The notes beneath the pieces were generated by a model. The model made no database searches and was not told where the DNA came from. It saw only the letters and a list, made by a program, of their open reading frames with translations. From assembly GCF_014696625.1 (NCBI RefSeq), contig NZ_JACJQL010000004.1:124001-188000 (forward strand): a stretch of DNA of 64,000 bases, in the 5' to 3' direction. The DNA comes from Nostoc parmelioides FACHB-3921. GTDB lineage: Bacteria; Cyanobacteriota; Cyanobacteriia; Cyanobacteriales; Nostocaceae. Each line of letters starts with the position of its first letter. Positions within the stretch are counted from its first letter, which is position 1. Shown piece by piece: positions 26,701 through 34,635 of this stretch. The position numbers were made by a program, and so were the translations under genes.

Positions 26701-28367
26701 GTACACTCATAGCCACCGGCAGTTGGGACAACACGGCGAAAATTTGGAGTCGAGATGGTAAACTCCTCTCCACTCTTGAGGGGCATAAAGAAGCAGTTTT
26801 GGAAGTCGCCTTTAGTCCTGATAGTCAGCTACTTACTACTGCTAGTTGGGACAACACAGTTAAACTCTGGAGTCGGGACGGTAAACTCCTGCACACCCTG
26901 GAAAGACATAAAAATAAGGTCAACAGCGTCACCTTTAGCCCAGACGGAAAGCTAATTGCCACTGTCGGTTGGGACAATACCATGAGACTCTGGAATCTTG
27001 ACGGTAAGGAATTGCGAACTTTTACCGGACATAAAGATATGATTTGGAGCGTCAGCTTTAGCCCAGATGGAAAGCAAATTGCTACAGGCAGTGGTGACAG
27101 AACTGTCAAAATTTGGACTTTGGACGGAAAAGAACTGCGAACCCTCATAGGTCATCAAAATGGGGTGAACAGTGTGACATTCAGTCCCGACGGCAAATTG
27201 ATTGCTACAGCTAGTGGTGACAAAACTGTCAAACTTTGGAACCGCAACGGTCAAGAACTAGAAACCCTTTACGGACACACTGATGCAGTTAATAGCGTCG
27301 CCTTTAGTCCTGATGGCACATCCATCGCTACAGCTGGTAATGACAAAACCGCTAAAATCTGGAAACTCAACAGTCCTAACAGCATTATTGTTCGGGGTCA
27401 TGAAGATGAGGTCTTCGACCTAGTATTTAGCCCAAATGGTAAGTACATTGCTACAACTAGTTGGGATAAAACCGCCAAACTCTGGAGTATTGCAGGAGAT
27501 AAACTTCAAGAACTGCGAACTTTCAACGGGCATCAAGGCAAGGTAAATAAGCTGAGTTTCAGCCCAGATGGTAAGTACATTGCTACGACGAGTTGGGATA
27601 AAACCGCCAAACTCTGGAATCTAGATGGTAAATTACAGAAAACTCTTAAAGGACACAAAGATACAGTTTGGAGTGTCAATTTCAGCCCAGATGGTCAGTT
27701 AATTGCTACGGCTAGTGAAGACAAAACTGTCAAACTCTGGAATCGAGACGGTAAATTACGTCAAACTCTTACAGATCATACTGGTGTAGTTAATAGCGCA
27801 GTGTTTAGCCCAGACGGTAAATTCATTGCTACGGCTGGTTGGGACAAAACAGTGAAAATATGGAGTATTGATGGTCGATTACAGAAGACTTTAACGGGAC
27901 ATACAAGTGGTATTAACAACGTCACCTTCAGCCCAGATAGTAAACTTATTGCTAGTGCTAGTTGGGATAATACTGTAAAAATCTGGAATCTTGATGGCAA
28001 AGAATTGCGAACTCTGCGAGGACATAAAAATGTAGTTCACAATGTTACCTTCAGCCTAGATGGTAAACTGATTGCCACTGCCAGTGGTGATAATACCGTA
28101 AAAATGTGGAACCTTGACGGTCAAGAACTGCGTACCTTGCGAGGCTATAAAGATGCGGTTTGGAGTGTGCGCTTTAGTCCTGATGGTAAAACTTTAGCCA
28201 CAGGTAGTAGATATGATATCGTGGTTTGGCGTTTATATCTAGATAATTTAGATAAACTACTAGTGCGTGGTTGCGATTGGGCGCGAGATTATTTGCAGAA
28301 TAATCCTGATGTGAACCCTGATGAAAAAAGTTTATGCGACGGGATACGCCCCATCGCCCAACAATGA
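23736..28367 (+). CDS. CHAT protease - nSTAND ATPase - 14x WD40 protein
   Basis: This 1543-residue protein has a clear modular order. An N-terminal region (1-180) is followed by a CHAT caspase-like domain with His240 (FFAGHSQ) and Cys286 (FNSCDG), so the catalytic pair is intact. An nSTAND1-type NTPase follows, with Walker A GASGSGKSS at 420-428 and Walker B LLLIADQFEEL (Asp529). A hydrophobic segment near 838-858 may be membrane-spanning. From about 935 there are 14 WD40 repeats, enough for two seven-bladed propellers, and a short RGCDWARDYLQNN tail. The design fits a sensor that oligomerises with NTP and activates a protease, as in bacterial conflict or programmed-death systems. It follows a DUF1822 gene and a sigma-like gene on the same strand. 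Confidence 0.95.
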   Translation: MSKIVVINLGNGDLYTGFPSVTTQLWSAGHHTPEQFLGSLPSAPNLLELYRNWRTNYQALCTRQPMRSALLEEDDQLEIELGAITNVSLLDFDELCKQLRDNINTWLKSVEFLEIERKLRSQLNRNEEIRVILETNDDSLRRLPWHSWDFFRDYPQAELGLSRTEYQRRDATQPLYNRNKVRILAILGNSQGIDLQREAAFLKDLKHIAEVVQLNQPSRQECNRHLWDSLGWDILFFAGHSQSQGDTGVIYINDNPINNSLTIGELEEALTAAIDRGLKLAIFNSCDGLGLANALGKLHIPQVIVMREPVPNYVAQQFFQNFLEAFAIKRQSLYLAVQQARRQLQGLEDDFPCASWLPVIFQNPSVEPPTWLQLGGIPPCPYRGLFAFREEDAHLFFGREEFTADLVKAVKRKRFVAVVGASGSGKSSLVFAGLTPQLRHDPNVQWQIISFRPGKNPFEALATALVSLQQCCSSFSLENILELPEDSTTTRLLELDLAIALEQNNQLLHTILEKFVQHEFGTRLLLIADQFEELYTLCPEPQRQPFLDLLLNAYSFTPAFTIVLTLRADFYSYALSYRRFSDALQEAVQNLGPMNRNELRRVIEEPAKKMQIGLEAGLTNQLIDEIDQQPGHLPLLEFALTQLWSKQQNRLLTHQAYQEIGGVEEALANHAEAVYAQLNEADRQRAQQIFIQLVRLGDETEATRRLTTREEVRPENWDLVTRLASSRLVVTNRNESTAEETVEIVHEALIRSWGRLEQWLIVDGDFLRWREQLRLAIRQWENSGRDQGVLLRGKALIDAQEWQLQRAQELNTNEIRFINQSTELKELEVKQQQHRRKLAISCLITGIVLSLGLAGLALWQEQKARISEIKETRTSAEALLNANRELDGLIASIRAGRRIKGTEGIDVKTRTQITETLQQGINFVREKNRLAEHDGMLESVSFSPDGKFIATASRDKTVKIWSLDGKKQSVILRENQGKGFNSVAFSPDGTLIATGSWDNTAKIWSRDGKLLSTLEGHKEAVLEVAFSPDSQLLTTASWDNTVKLWSRDGKLLHTLERHKNKVNSVTFSPDGKLIATVGWDNTMRLWNLDGKELRTFTGHKDMIWSVSFSPDGKQIATGSGDRTVKIWTLDGKELRTLIGHQNGVNSVTFSPDGKLIATASGDKTVKLWNRNGQELETLYGHTDAVNSVAFSPDGTSIATAGNDKTAKIWKLNSPNSIIVRGHEDEVFDLVFSPNGKYIATTSWDKTAKLWSIAGDKLQELRTFNGHQGKVNKLSFSPDGKYIATTSWDKTAKLWNLDGKLQKTLKGHKDTVWSVNFSPDGQLIATASEDKTVKLWNRDGKLRQTLTDHTGVVNSAVFSPDGKFIATAGWDKTVKIWSIDGRLQKTLTGHTSGINNVTFSPDSKLIASASWDNTVKIWNLDGKELRTLRGHKNVVHNVTFSLDGKLIATASGDNTVKMWNLDGQELRTLRGYKDAVWSVRFSPDGKTLATGSRYDIVVWRLYLDNLDKLLVRGCDWARDYLQNNPDVNPDEKSLCDGIRPIAQQ
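26538..28240 (+). repeat. Fourteen tandem WD40-coding repeats
   Basis: The units are about 123 bp and share words such as TTTAGCCCAGATGG and TGGGATAAAAC. Units 8 and 9 (27438-27486 and 27570-27618) differ in only 2 of 49 bases, pointing to recent unit duplication or gene conversion. Confidence 0.9.
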
Positions 28368-28377
28368 ATGATGAAGT

Positions 28378-28420
28378 AACATATTTGAGACTCTCAACTC
28401 GTGAAAGTCTCAAATATGTT
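28378..28420. terminator. 15-bp stem hairpin between convergent genes
   Basis: AACATATTTGAGACT pairs perfectly with AGTCTCAAATATGTT. It lies between the convergent CHAT-STAND and amylase genes and may end both transcripts, although a strong T-run is missing. Confidence 0.6.
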
Positions 28421-28424
28421 ATTC

Positions 28425-30317
28425 CTATTTCACTAAGATTTGTACTTCCATAGGTTGGAGCGTTACTTTCATGACTCTTACTGGCCAATAATTCTTTTTA
28501 CCATTAACTTCTGTGATGTTGACACCGTGATGTTCTTCAACTTTTTCCGGTTCAATACTGTTATCCCTAGATTTATTGCTAAATAAAATCTTGAAAGTAG
28601 GGTCTTCTGCATGGAGATTGTAATCAACAATTACATAAACAGACTGAGTAAGTTCTGTGTTTGTATTTGCTACCAGAACTACTTCTGTCTCATTCAAGAT
28701 GCGAGAGAACGCCAGGACACCAGACGGGTAGGGAGAAACGCCATAATCTTTGCCATCGCCAGATACAGGACGGAAATACTGACGACCATAGCGCAGTGCC
28801 GGATGGCTCTTGCGGTGTTCCGATAATTTTGCAATTGTTTTATAGAACGAGTGGTCTTGCTTAAAGCCGCCGCCTGGTTTACCCCACAAAGCTTGACGAA
28901 CTACGAGATCACCAAATGGGATATCCCCAACAGCACCATTGAGTCCCTGTTCTGTGCCGTAGTATATGCAAGGTATCCCTTGTAAAGCAAACAAGCAAGT
29001 AATAGCTAAAGTTACTTGGTCATCAAATCTGTGAGAATTTGCAGAGTCACTGTAGTAAAAGCGACTCTTCAAATCATGGTTATCAAGGAATGTCACCAAA
29101 AATTTGCTGACATCTCCATGCGAACTGATAATACCGCGAAGATTTTCCTTACGCTTTTCATAAACGTCAGCCAGTGCTTGAGGTGGGATTGATCCTTTTA
29201 ACACATCAGGGAGTTTGAAGAATAAAGGAAAATCAAGTGCCGCATCAACACCTAATAAATCACCTGGTTCTGTGGCTTTACGACCAATAAATCGGCTAAT
29301 TTTCTCCTCTGTATTGTTTGGAGCAGCCCAAATCTCACCAAAACTAAAGAAATTTTTCTTACCAATGCTTAAAGCAAATTCGTGCATAGAATTACCAAAA
29401 ATTCTGGCGAACTCTGGCTCAATAAATCGCAGAGTATCAATGCGAAATCCATCAATATCAAACTTGGCAATTAAATATTGATGAATCCGAATTAAGATAT
29501 TACGTACTTCTGGAATATCAGTAACTAACTCCCGTAAGTCACTAAAATCACCACCTTGTTCCGTATCATCCTTAGTTCCTCTCCTGCGAAAAAAATCATT
29601 TTTGCAAAGTTCTCTAGGCCATACTGCTGCATCATGATCTGCTTCAGTTGGTGCATTCTCCCATTCTAGGTTTGCTGTTCCGTCAGTGTTATGCCACCGA
29701 ATAGGATATGGTTGCTCAACAAAACCAGCCCCCTTACCCTCCTTAGATTCATCATAAATTTTGTCATTAATAAAATAACTGAAAACATTGCCGACATGAT
29801 TCAATACAATATCAAAAATTACATAAATACCGCGTGCATGAGCTTCATCAATTAGGGCTTGTAATTCTGCTTCTGGGTTATCTTTGTTACTAGCAAATCG
29901 CGGATCAATTTGTAAAAAATCTTGAATACCGTAGCCGTGGTATGTATCTTTATACTGGCAATTTTTGAAAGGAGGAGTTATCCAAATCGCTCCTACTCCT
30001 AATTTTTCTAAATATCCTAATTGTTGACGGATACCTTCAAAAGTACCACCTTGGAACACCACACCTTCTCTACCTAAAAAACGATCGCCGTCAAAAGCAT
30101 TCCAAGACATTTTAGGCGGAGCAGATGGATTATTAAAGCGGTCTATCATAATAAAGTAAATCCATAGATCGCGCCAATCGGCTGGTGATGGAAAAGGCGA
30201 AGGAATTTCTTTTACCTCATCGCCAACTTGGACACTTTTCGTAGCTTTGTTCAGAGCATTACATTTAGCCTGATGGAAGATATCATAAACTTCTCTGGCG
30301 TAAATTGAGTTAAGCAT
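28425..30317 (-). CDS. Alpha-amylase family (GH13) glycosidase
   Basis: This 630-residue protein has the GH13 barrel. Catalytic residues are seen: nucleophile Asp294 in GFRIDTLRF, acid/base Glu328 in FSFGEIWA, and Asp415 in FLDNHD. The region-I motif FDIVLNHVG lies near 168. No signal peptide is evident, so it probably acts in the cytoplasm on glycogen, maltodextrin or sucrose-related sugars; the exact subfamily cannot be set by eye. The N-terminal 45 residues are a non-catalytic extension, and the barrel starts at WRDLWIYFIMIDRFNNP. It is convergent with the CHAT-STAND gene and seems monocistronic. Confidence 0.93.
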   Translation of the reverse strand: MLNSIYAREVYDIFHQAKCNALNKATKSVQVGDEVKEIPSPFPSPADWRDLWIYFIMIDRFNNPSAPPKMSWNAFDGDRFLGREGVVFQGGTFEGIRQQLGYLEKLGVGAIWITPPFKNCQYKDTYHGYGIQDFLQIDPRFASNKDNPEAELQALIDEAHARGIYVIFDIVLNHVGNVFSYFINDKIYDESKEGKGAGFVEQPYPIRWHNTDGTANLEWENAPTEADHDAAVWPRELCKNDFFRRRGTKDDTEQGGDFSDLRELVTDIPEVRNILIRIHQYLIAKFDIDGFRIDTLRFIEPEFARIFGNSMHEFALSIGKKNFFSFGEIWAAPNNTEEKISRFIGRKATEPGDLLGVDAALDFPLFFKLPDVLKGSIPPQALADVYEKRKENLRGIISSHGDVSKFLVTFLDNHDLKSRFYYSDSANSHRFDDQVTLAITCLFALQGIPCIYYGTEQGLNGAVGDIPFGDLVVRQALWGKPGGGFKQDHSFYKTIAKLSEHRKSHPALRYGRQYFRPVSGDGKDYGVSPYPSGVLAFSRILNETEVVLVANTNTELTQSVYVIVDYNLHAEDPTFKILFSNKSRDNSIEPEKVEEHHGVNITEVNGKKNYWPVRVMKVTLQPMEVQILVK

Positions 30318-30769
30318 TCTCTCTCCTTAGATATGTAAGATATTATTTCTGTAACTAAATAGAGACCTGTATTGTGAGCTTATGCAGTTGCTAAAAAGAT
30401 ACACTTAGTAAACTCACAAGTTTTCATCGTGAGTGCCTATAGTAGTGTGTATATTATTACTCTGCGTTAATAAATTAAGTGCATTCATAATGGGCGGAGA
30501 ACAAAATCATTGGCTCTTATTTCCCATCGTAAAAATATGTATATATTTTTACATTGTTTATTTTCAGACCAGATTAATTATTCCGACTGCATAAGCTAAT
30601 TTCGGCGACACTTATAAATAATCAGAAGAAAGATAAACGAAATCAACTCATTACTCAATTTAGTTAAGTTAAGAGTTTAGTTCATAGCTATATTTTTTAT
30701 ATCTATAAATTTATAGCTAGATTATCTATAATCTTCTATTTACTTTATCCATGTCATGAGAGAAAACAA
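30318..30769. other. AT-rich spacer, divergent promoters
   Basis: No gene is seen. The region should hold the promoter of the amylase gene and of the small frame at 30770. Several short T- and A-rich runs occur but no clear operator. Confidence 0.4.
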
Positions 30770-30949
30770 ATGAATACAAACTTCAGTTTGGTAAATTTTT
30801 TTAGTTTCATCAAAGACAACAATAAAGACCTCAATCCAGACCATTATCAGATTGCCTTTCGCCAAAATGGATTAGGTGTAAAGATTGTTTTGAAGTATAT
30901 TCAAGGAAATCCTGATAAAGAAACTGTAGTAGGAGAAATAGGACTCTAA
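30770..30949 (+). CDS. Small hypothetical protein, 59 residues
   Basis: The frame begins MNTNFSLVNFFSFIKDNNKD, continues through LNPDHYQIAFRQNGLGVKIV and ends VVGEIGL. GAGAG lies a few bases before the ATG. The composition is protein-like, with a helix-like start and a strand-rich centre, and it has no Cys. I know no family. It stands alone between two spacers, so a small stress or regulatory protein is possible. The main support is codon-like structure and the ribosome-site-like bases. Confidence 0.5.
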   Translation: MNTNFSLVNFFSFIKDNNKDLNPDHYQIAFRQNGLGVKIVLKYIQGNPDKETVVGEIGL

Positions 30950-31241
30950 CAATAAATCTGTAGAGTTAAAAATTATTTATTGTTGAGGTAAAAGTAGTAA
31001 ATTAGTTTAACTATGTAGTTCAGTTAATTTGCTCAATTTAACTCATTTGCACTGAATATGAATATGGTATGGAGCCGAGATACCTGGCTCTATGCCATTG
31101 CCTAATGAAAATGTTTTTGTAAGAATGTAATTTCAGTAGAATAAAGGGCATGGAGAAAAAAGCATGAAAAAGCAATGGCACACCCTTTTAATTTAGAAGT
31201 TCACGAGAGTATTGAGTATTTGTCAAAAAGCCTGGAAAATG

Positions 31242-31305
31242 CGCTTTATACCCTTATACCCCTATACCCTTGTCCAAACCATTGATCTTTCGTTTTCATG
31301 CGTAA
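31242..31305. repeat. Interspersed repeat family A, copy 1
   Basis: The stretch running from TTTATACCCTTATACC to TTTCGTTTTCATGCGTAA recurs at 40730-40782 with about 50 shared positions. Confidence 0.75.
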
Positions 31306-31347
31306 ATTTTAATTTGTGTTGCTGATTGAGGGGATAATTTTTATCTC

Positions 31348-31455
31348 ACGCATACCGCTAAGGCGGAACCCGCAGGGTAGGCGCAAAGGCGCATTCGCCG
31401 TAAGGCGTTCCCGTTCGCGTTCGCGTCTCCGTTCGCGTAGCGTCCCGCAGGGAAG
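31348..31455. repeat. GC-rich mosaic of short repeats
   Basis: Words such as CTAAGGCGGAACCCGCAGGG, GGCGCAAAGGCGCATTCGCC, TTCGCGTTCGCGTCTCC and GTAGCGTCCCGCAGGGAAG follow each other. Such strings are typical of the dispersed repeats of Nostoc and Anabaena genomes. The base composition is far from the flanks. Confidence 0.7.
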
Positions 31456-31528
31456 GAGAAGGGTAGAATCAATATTTTGCTGTGTATAAAAGTCTCAATT
31501 CATCCCGCATTTATGCAATGCCTTCTAA

Positions 31529-33118
31529 TTAATTAGATACTGTCCACCAAGCTAAGGCATAGGGTTGAACGGCTTCATTAAGCTGTTTCTGGAACTGGAC
31601 ACGTATTTTATAGTTTCCATTAGCAGGAACAGGGCAGAAAATATGTTCTACACTATCAACTTCACTAATGGAAGCACAAACAACACCAGAATCTATATCA
31701 TTTGTATCAGCTTTTACTAAATAAAGATCGAGGTTATTCAGTTTGCGATCGCGGAAATTTTCACCTATATCAAATTGCTGATTTTTATTAGTATCGTTTA
31801 ATTCTACCAAACGGTTCCAACTAAGAGTAATAGCGACAAAACTATCTTTCTTAAGTGGTTTTGTTAACGCATAATCAACAGACTTTCCTATCTCTACTTG
31901 TCGATAATCCCAGCCAATCCCTGGAACTGGTGCTGTTGGTTGCCATTGACCAGCGCTAAATTGCTGATAAGCACGAAACGCATTTAAATGACCGGTTCCC
32001 ATTTGGGCATCCAAGGGAATTTTAGGGTCTTGGTAGGCATCAGAAGCCAACCAATCTTGGCTTTGTTTATCAATAAGTGTGCGAGTCATGCCCAAACGTA
32101 AACCATCACCACTATCTTGAATCTTTTCGGCTGAATTGAGTAGTACCGCTTTCATTACTTGCTGACGACGGCTATCAATACTCCAGTTTGGTTTTTTGGT
32201 ACGTAGCTGTCTATCACCAAATTCTTGTAGCAAAGCCACGGTAGCTGTGAGATGGGGTGCAGCAAAACTTGTTCCTGTGACCTTGTTCAACTTGCCATCG
32301 GGATTGAGCATAGTAATATTACTACCAGGCGCGACTATACTCACGGCGCGACGGCCATCTATATTAAATTCTTTACCAGCCAAGCGACCGCTAACTCCTT
32401 GGTTAACGCCGGCTAGGTTAGAAACGTCAACTTTATTAAAAATTCCCCCTCTTCGGGATGAAAAAGCCACGTTTATTCCGTTAAAATTATCTGTAGGGAT
32501 AGGAATACCACCTTTACCCTGATTGCCTGCGATCGCATACACGACATCATGAACACGACTCGACCAGTCAACACATAAGGTAAGTAAAGCATTCCCATCT
32601 AAAACAGCCTCTGGTCGGGGGTCGCGGTTGAGAGGTTCACCAAAGCTAAAGTTAATAGCGCGGACATCACCACCATTTTGTGATGCTATGTGCTGGGCTG
32701 ATAAACACTCTTCCGGTTGACCCATATTCTTTGTAGAACCTACCGCCGACGAATATAATTTAGCTGCCGGCGCAACCCCAGGTAAACCTTTGTCCCTACT
32801 GACCATCACACCAGCCACGTTATAAGCATGGGGGTCAACACCATTATTAGATTTAGCTGGGCCATTGCGTAAAAAAACAGCCGCCAGTGAAACGGCACGA
32901 TTTTTAGACACAGCCTTATCCCAACCAAACATTCCCGGACGACCGATTTCTACCTGACCGATAGCAATCTTGCGACCAAGCAAATTATAAGGAGGTTGGT
33001 GTAACTTCAAAGCATCAATACCGCTATTTCCTAAAGAACTTTGTAAAGCCGCAGCCAACACAGGCACACTTAAACAAGAAGCACTTAAACCACAAATTAT
33101 CCAAGTTAGTTTTTTCAT
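31529..33118 (-). CDS. S8-family (subtilase) peptidase-like protein with altered active site
   Basis: This 529-residue protein has a signal peptide (KLTWIICGLSASCLSVPVLA). The subtilase fold is clear: the His motif is DPHAYNVAGVMVS (His97), the oxyanion Asn is in YAIAGNQGKGG (Asn199), and the Ser motif is VTGTSFAAPHL (Ser284). The usual Asp motif, such as VAVIDTG, is replaced by IAIGQVEIGRPG, with Glu57 where Asp is expected. The C-terminal 150 residues form a beta-rich domain. It may be a secreted protease using an atypical acid, or an inactive homologue. It is divergent from rpe. Confidence 0.85.
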   Translation of the reverse strand: MKKLTWIICGLSASCLSVPVLAAALQSSLGNSGIDALKLHQPPYNLLGRKIAIGQVEIGRPGMFGWDKAVSKNRAVSLAAVFLRNGPAKSNNGVDPHAYNVAGVMVSRDKGLPGVAPAAKLYSSAVGSTKNMGQPEECLSAQHIASQNGGDVRAINFSFGEPLNRDPRPEAVLDGNALLTLCVDWSSRVHDVVYAIAGNQGKGGIPIPTDNFNGINVAFSSRRGGIFNKVDVSNLAGVNQGVSGRLAGKEFNIDGRRAVSIVAPGSNITMLNPDGKLNKVTGTSFAAPHLTATVALLQEFGDRQLRTKKPNWSIDSRRQQVMKAVLLNSAEKIQDSGDGLRLGMTRTLIDKQSQDWLASDAYQDPKIPLDAQMGTGHLNAFRAYQQFSAGQWQPTAPVPGIGWDYRQVEIGKSVDYALTKPLKKDSFVAITLSWNRLVELNDTNKNQQFDIGENFRDRKLNNLDLYLVKADTNDIDSGVVCASISEVDSVEHIFCPVPANGNYKIRVQFQKQLNEAVQPYALAWWTVSN

Positions 33119-33171
33119 TGTTATTAGTCAGTTGTCATTGGTCAATAGTCAATAGTCAATAGTAATTCTCC

Positions 33172-33210
33172 CCCTGCTCCCCTGCTCCCCTGCTCCCCTG
33201 CTCCCCTGCC
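33172..33210. repeat. 8-bp tandem repeat
   Basis: CCTGCTCC is repeated about 4.6 times. It lies between the subtilase and rpe promoters and is preceded by CAATAGT heptad repeats (33140-33163). Confidence 0.75.
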
Positions 33211-33290
33211 ATTTTCTAAAATTCTCAATATTTTGTTACAGTATTTTGTTACAATGCTTACAGACGAGGACGCTTAAAAACCCACCAGCC

Positions 33291-33998
33291 ATGACCCAAA
33301 ACCGATCTGAAAAACCCATAGTAATCTCTCCATCTATCCTATCAGCCGACTTTAGCCGTTTAGGTGACGAAATTCGGGCTGTAGATGCAGCTGGAGCTGA
33401 TTGGATTCATGTTGATGTAATGGACGGTCGTTTTGTACCTAATATTACGATAGGTCCTCTGGTAGTGGAGGCAATTCGTCCAGTTACAGCTAAACCTCTG
33501 GATGTCCACTTGATGATAGTGGAACCAGAAAAGTATGTAGAAGATTTTGCTAAAGCAGGCGCTGACATCATTTCTGTTCATTGTGAACATAATGCTTCAC
33601 CACATCTGCACCGCACCCTGGGACAAATCAAAGAATTAGGTAAACAAGCAGGTGTAGTACTCAATCCTGGTACACCTTTAGAACTAATCGAATATGTTCT
33701 AGAACTGTGCGACCTCATACTAATTATGAGTGTTAACCCAGGCTTCGGTGGTCAAAGCTTCATTCCTGGCGTAGTACCCAAAATTCGCAAGCTACGTCAA
33801 ATGTGTGATGAACGCGGTTTAGATCCCTGGATTGAAGTAGATGGCGGACTGAAAGCTAACAATACTTGGCAAGTTTTAGAAGCAGGCGCGAATGCAATTG
33901 TAGCTGGTTCTGCTGTATTTAACGCTAAGGATTATGCAGAGGCGATTACCAATATTCGCAACAGTAAGCGTCCTACACCAGAATTAGCTAAGGTTTAA
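33291..33998 (+). CDS. rpe: Ribulose-phosphate 3-epimerase
   Basis: This 235-residue enzyme interconverts ribulose 5-phosphate and xylulose 5-phosphate in the Calvin cycle and the pentose phosphate pathway. The TIM-barrel motifs are intact: [54 protein letters not shown] and WIEVDGG. I chose the ATG at 33291 (MTQNRSEKP); a TTG 15 codons upstream is open but unlikely. It is followed at once by a strong terminator, so it is the last gene of its transcript. Confidence 0.96.
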   Translation: MTQNRSEKPIVISPSILSADFSRLGDEIRAVDAAGADWIHVDVMDGRFVPNITIGPLVVEAIRPVTAKPLDVHLMIVEPEKYVEDFAKAGADIISVHCEHNASPHLHRTLGQIKELGKQAGVVLNPGTPLELIEYVLELCDLILIMSVNPGFGGQSFIPGVVPKIRKLRQMCDERGLDPWIEVDGGLKANNTWQVLEAGANAIVAGSAVFNAKDYAEAITNIRNSKRPTPELAKV

Positions 33999-34020
33999 TT
34001 TAGTTTCTCAGATTTGACAA

Positions 34021-34050
34021 AAAAGGCGATCGCTTGTGCGATCGCCTTTT
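34021..34050 (+). terminator. rpe terminator built on a HIP1 octamer
   Basis: AAAAGGCGATCGC pairs perfectly with GCGATCGCCTTTT around the loop TTGT. The stem contains two HIP1 copies (GCGATCGC). Confidence 0.85.
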
Positions 34051-34078
34051 CTTATGATGGGTATTTACACCTCAAAAT

Positions 34079-34600
34079 CTATTTGCGGCTACCTAGCCAC
34101 TTAGCTGCTGCAATTCCGATCAAGCCTGCAACTACAGGGTTGCTGAGGAATTTCATAATTCCTGGCTGTTCAGCTAAAACTTCGCGGAAAATGTCGGGGT
34201 GGTTGTGATAGGCAAAGGATGCAAGTTTGCTGACATCGTCAGCGTTCATACGGCTGGCGTGGTGAGTACTAAGTCCTAGTTGTTGTTCTAGGTGTCTATC
34301 ATCTAATCCCCGTTGCTTGAAGTGTTTGAAAAAGGCGCGGGCGACATCATCCCGTTCGTTGGGTTTAATTTGGGCGATCGCTTTTTGTAATTCTGGTTCC
34401 ATTTGACTGGAAGGAATCTGATGAGGCTGGAAAGACCGATCAAACAATTGACGACGCTGATCTGTGGTTGTCCGTTGAGCGAAATCGTCAAAGGTTGCGT
34501 ATTCAGTTGCAGGATCACCCGTTGGGCTATCTAAAGACTCCACATTACCTTCAGCCAAATCTCTCATGATTTGCCGTCTGTATTCTTCGCTACTTGTCAC
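34079..34600 (-). CDS. Conserved hypothetical protein with C-terminal hydrophobic segment
   Basis: This 173-residue protein starts at a GTG (MTSSEEYRRQIMRDLAEGNV) preceded by AAGGAG. The first 70 residues are polar. A helical middle (DDVARAFFKHFKQRGLDDRH, then LEQQLGLSTHHASRMNADDV) is followed by a hydrophobic tail (FLSNPVVAGLIGIAAAKWLG) that may enter a membrane. I do not know the family. It is on the same strand as the lipoprotein and CsbD genes, in a stress-like cluster. Confidence 0.6.
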   Translation of the reverse strand: MTSSEEYRRQIMRDLAEGNVESLDSPTGDPATEYATFDDFAQRTTTDQRRQLFDRSFQPHQIPSSQMEPELQKAIAQIKPNERDDVARAFFKHFKQRGLDDRHLEQQLGLSTHHASRMNADDVSKLASFAYHNHPDIFREVLAEQPGIMKFLSNPVVAGLIGIAAAKWLGSRK

Positions 34601-34635
34601 TTTTCTCTTCTCCTTAATTAAGGCTAATTCAGCGA

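Larger units (their letters stand above)
30950..31528. other. Repeat-rich spacer
   Basis: The spacer holds no gene. It contains the 31242-31305 repeat (second copy near 40730) and the GC-rich mosaic at 31348-31455. The rest is AT-rich. Confidence 0.5.

Noticed and set aside
26538..28240. Regular repeats of about 123 bp as a possible CRISPR or non-coding array
   Set aside because: The units are in frame and encode WD40 blades with conserved residues; there are no spacers of changing sequence.
33172..33210. Tandem repeats as CRISPR
   Set aside because: The unit is only 8 bp, without spacers.
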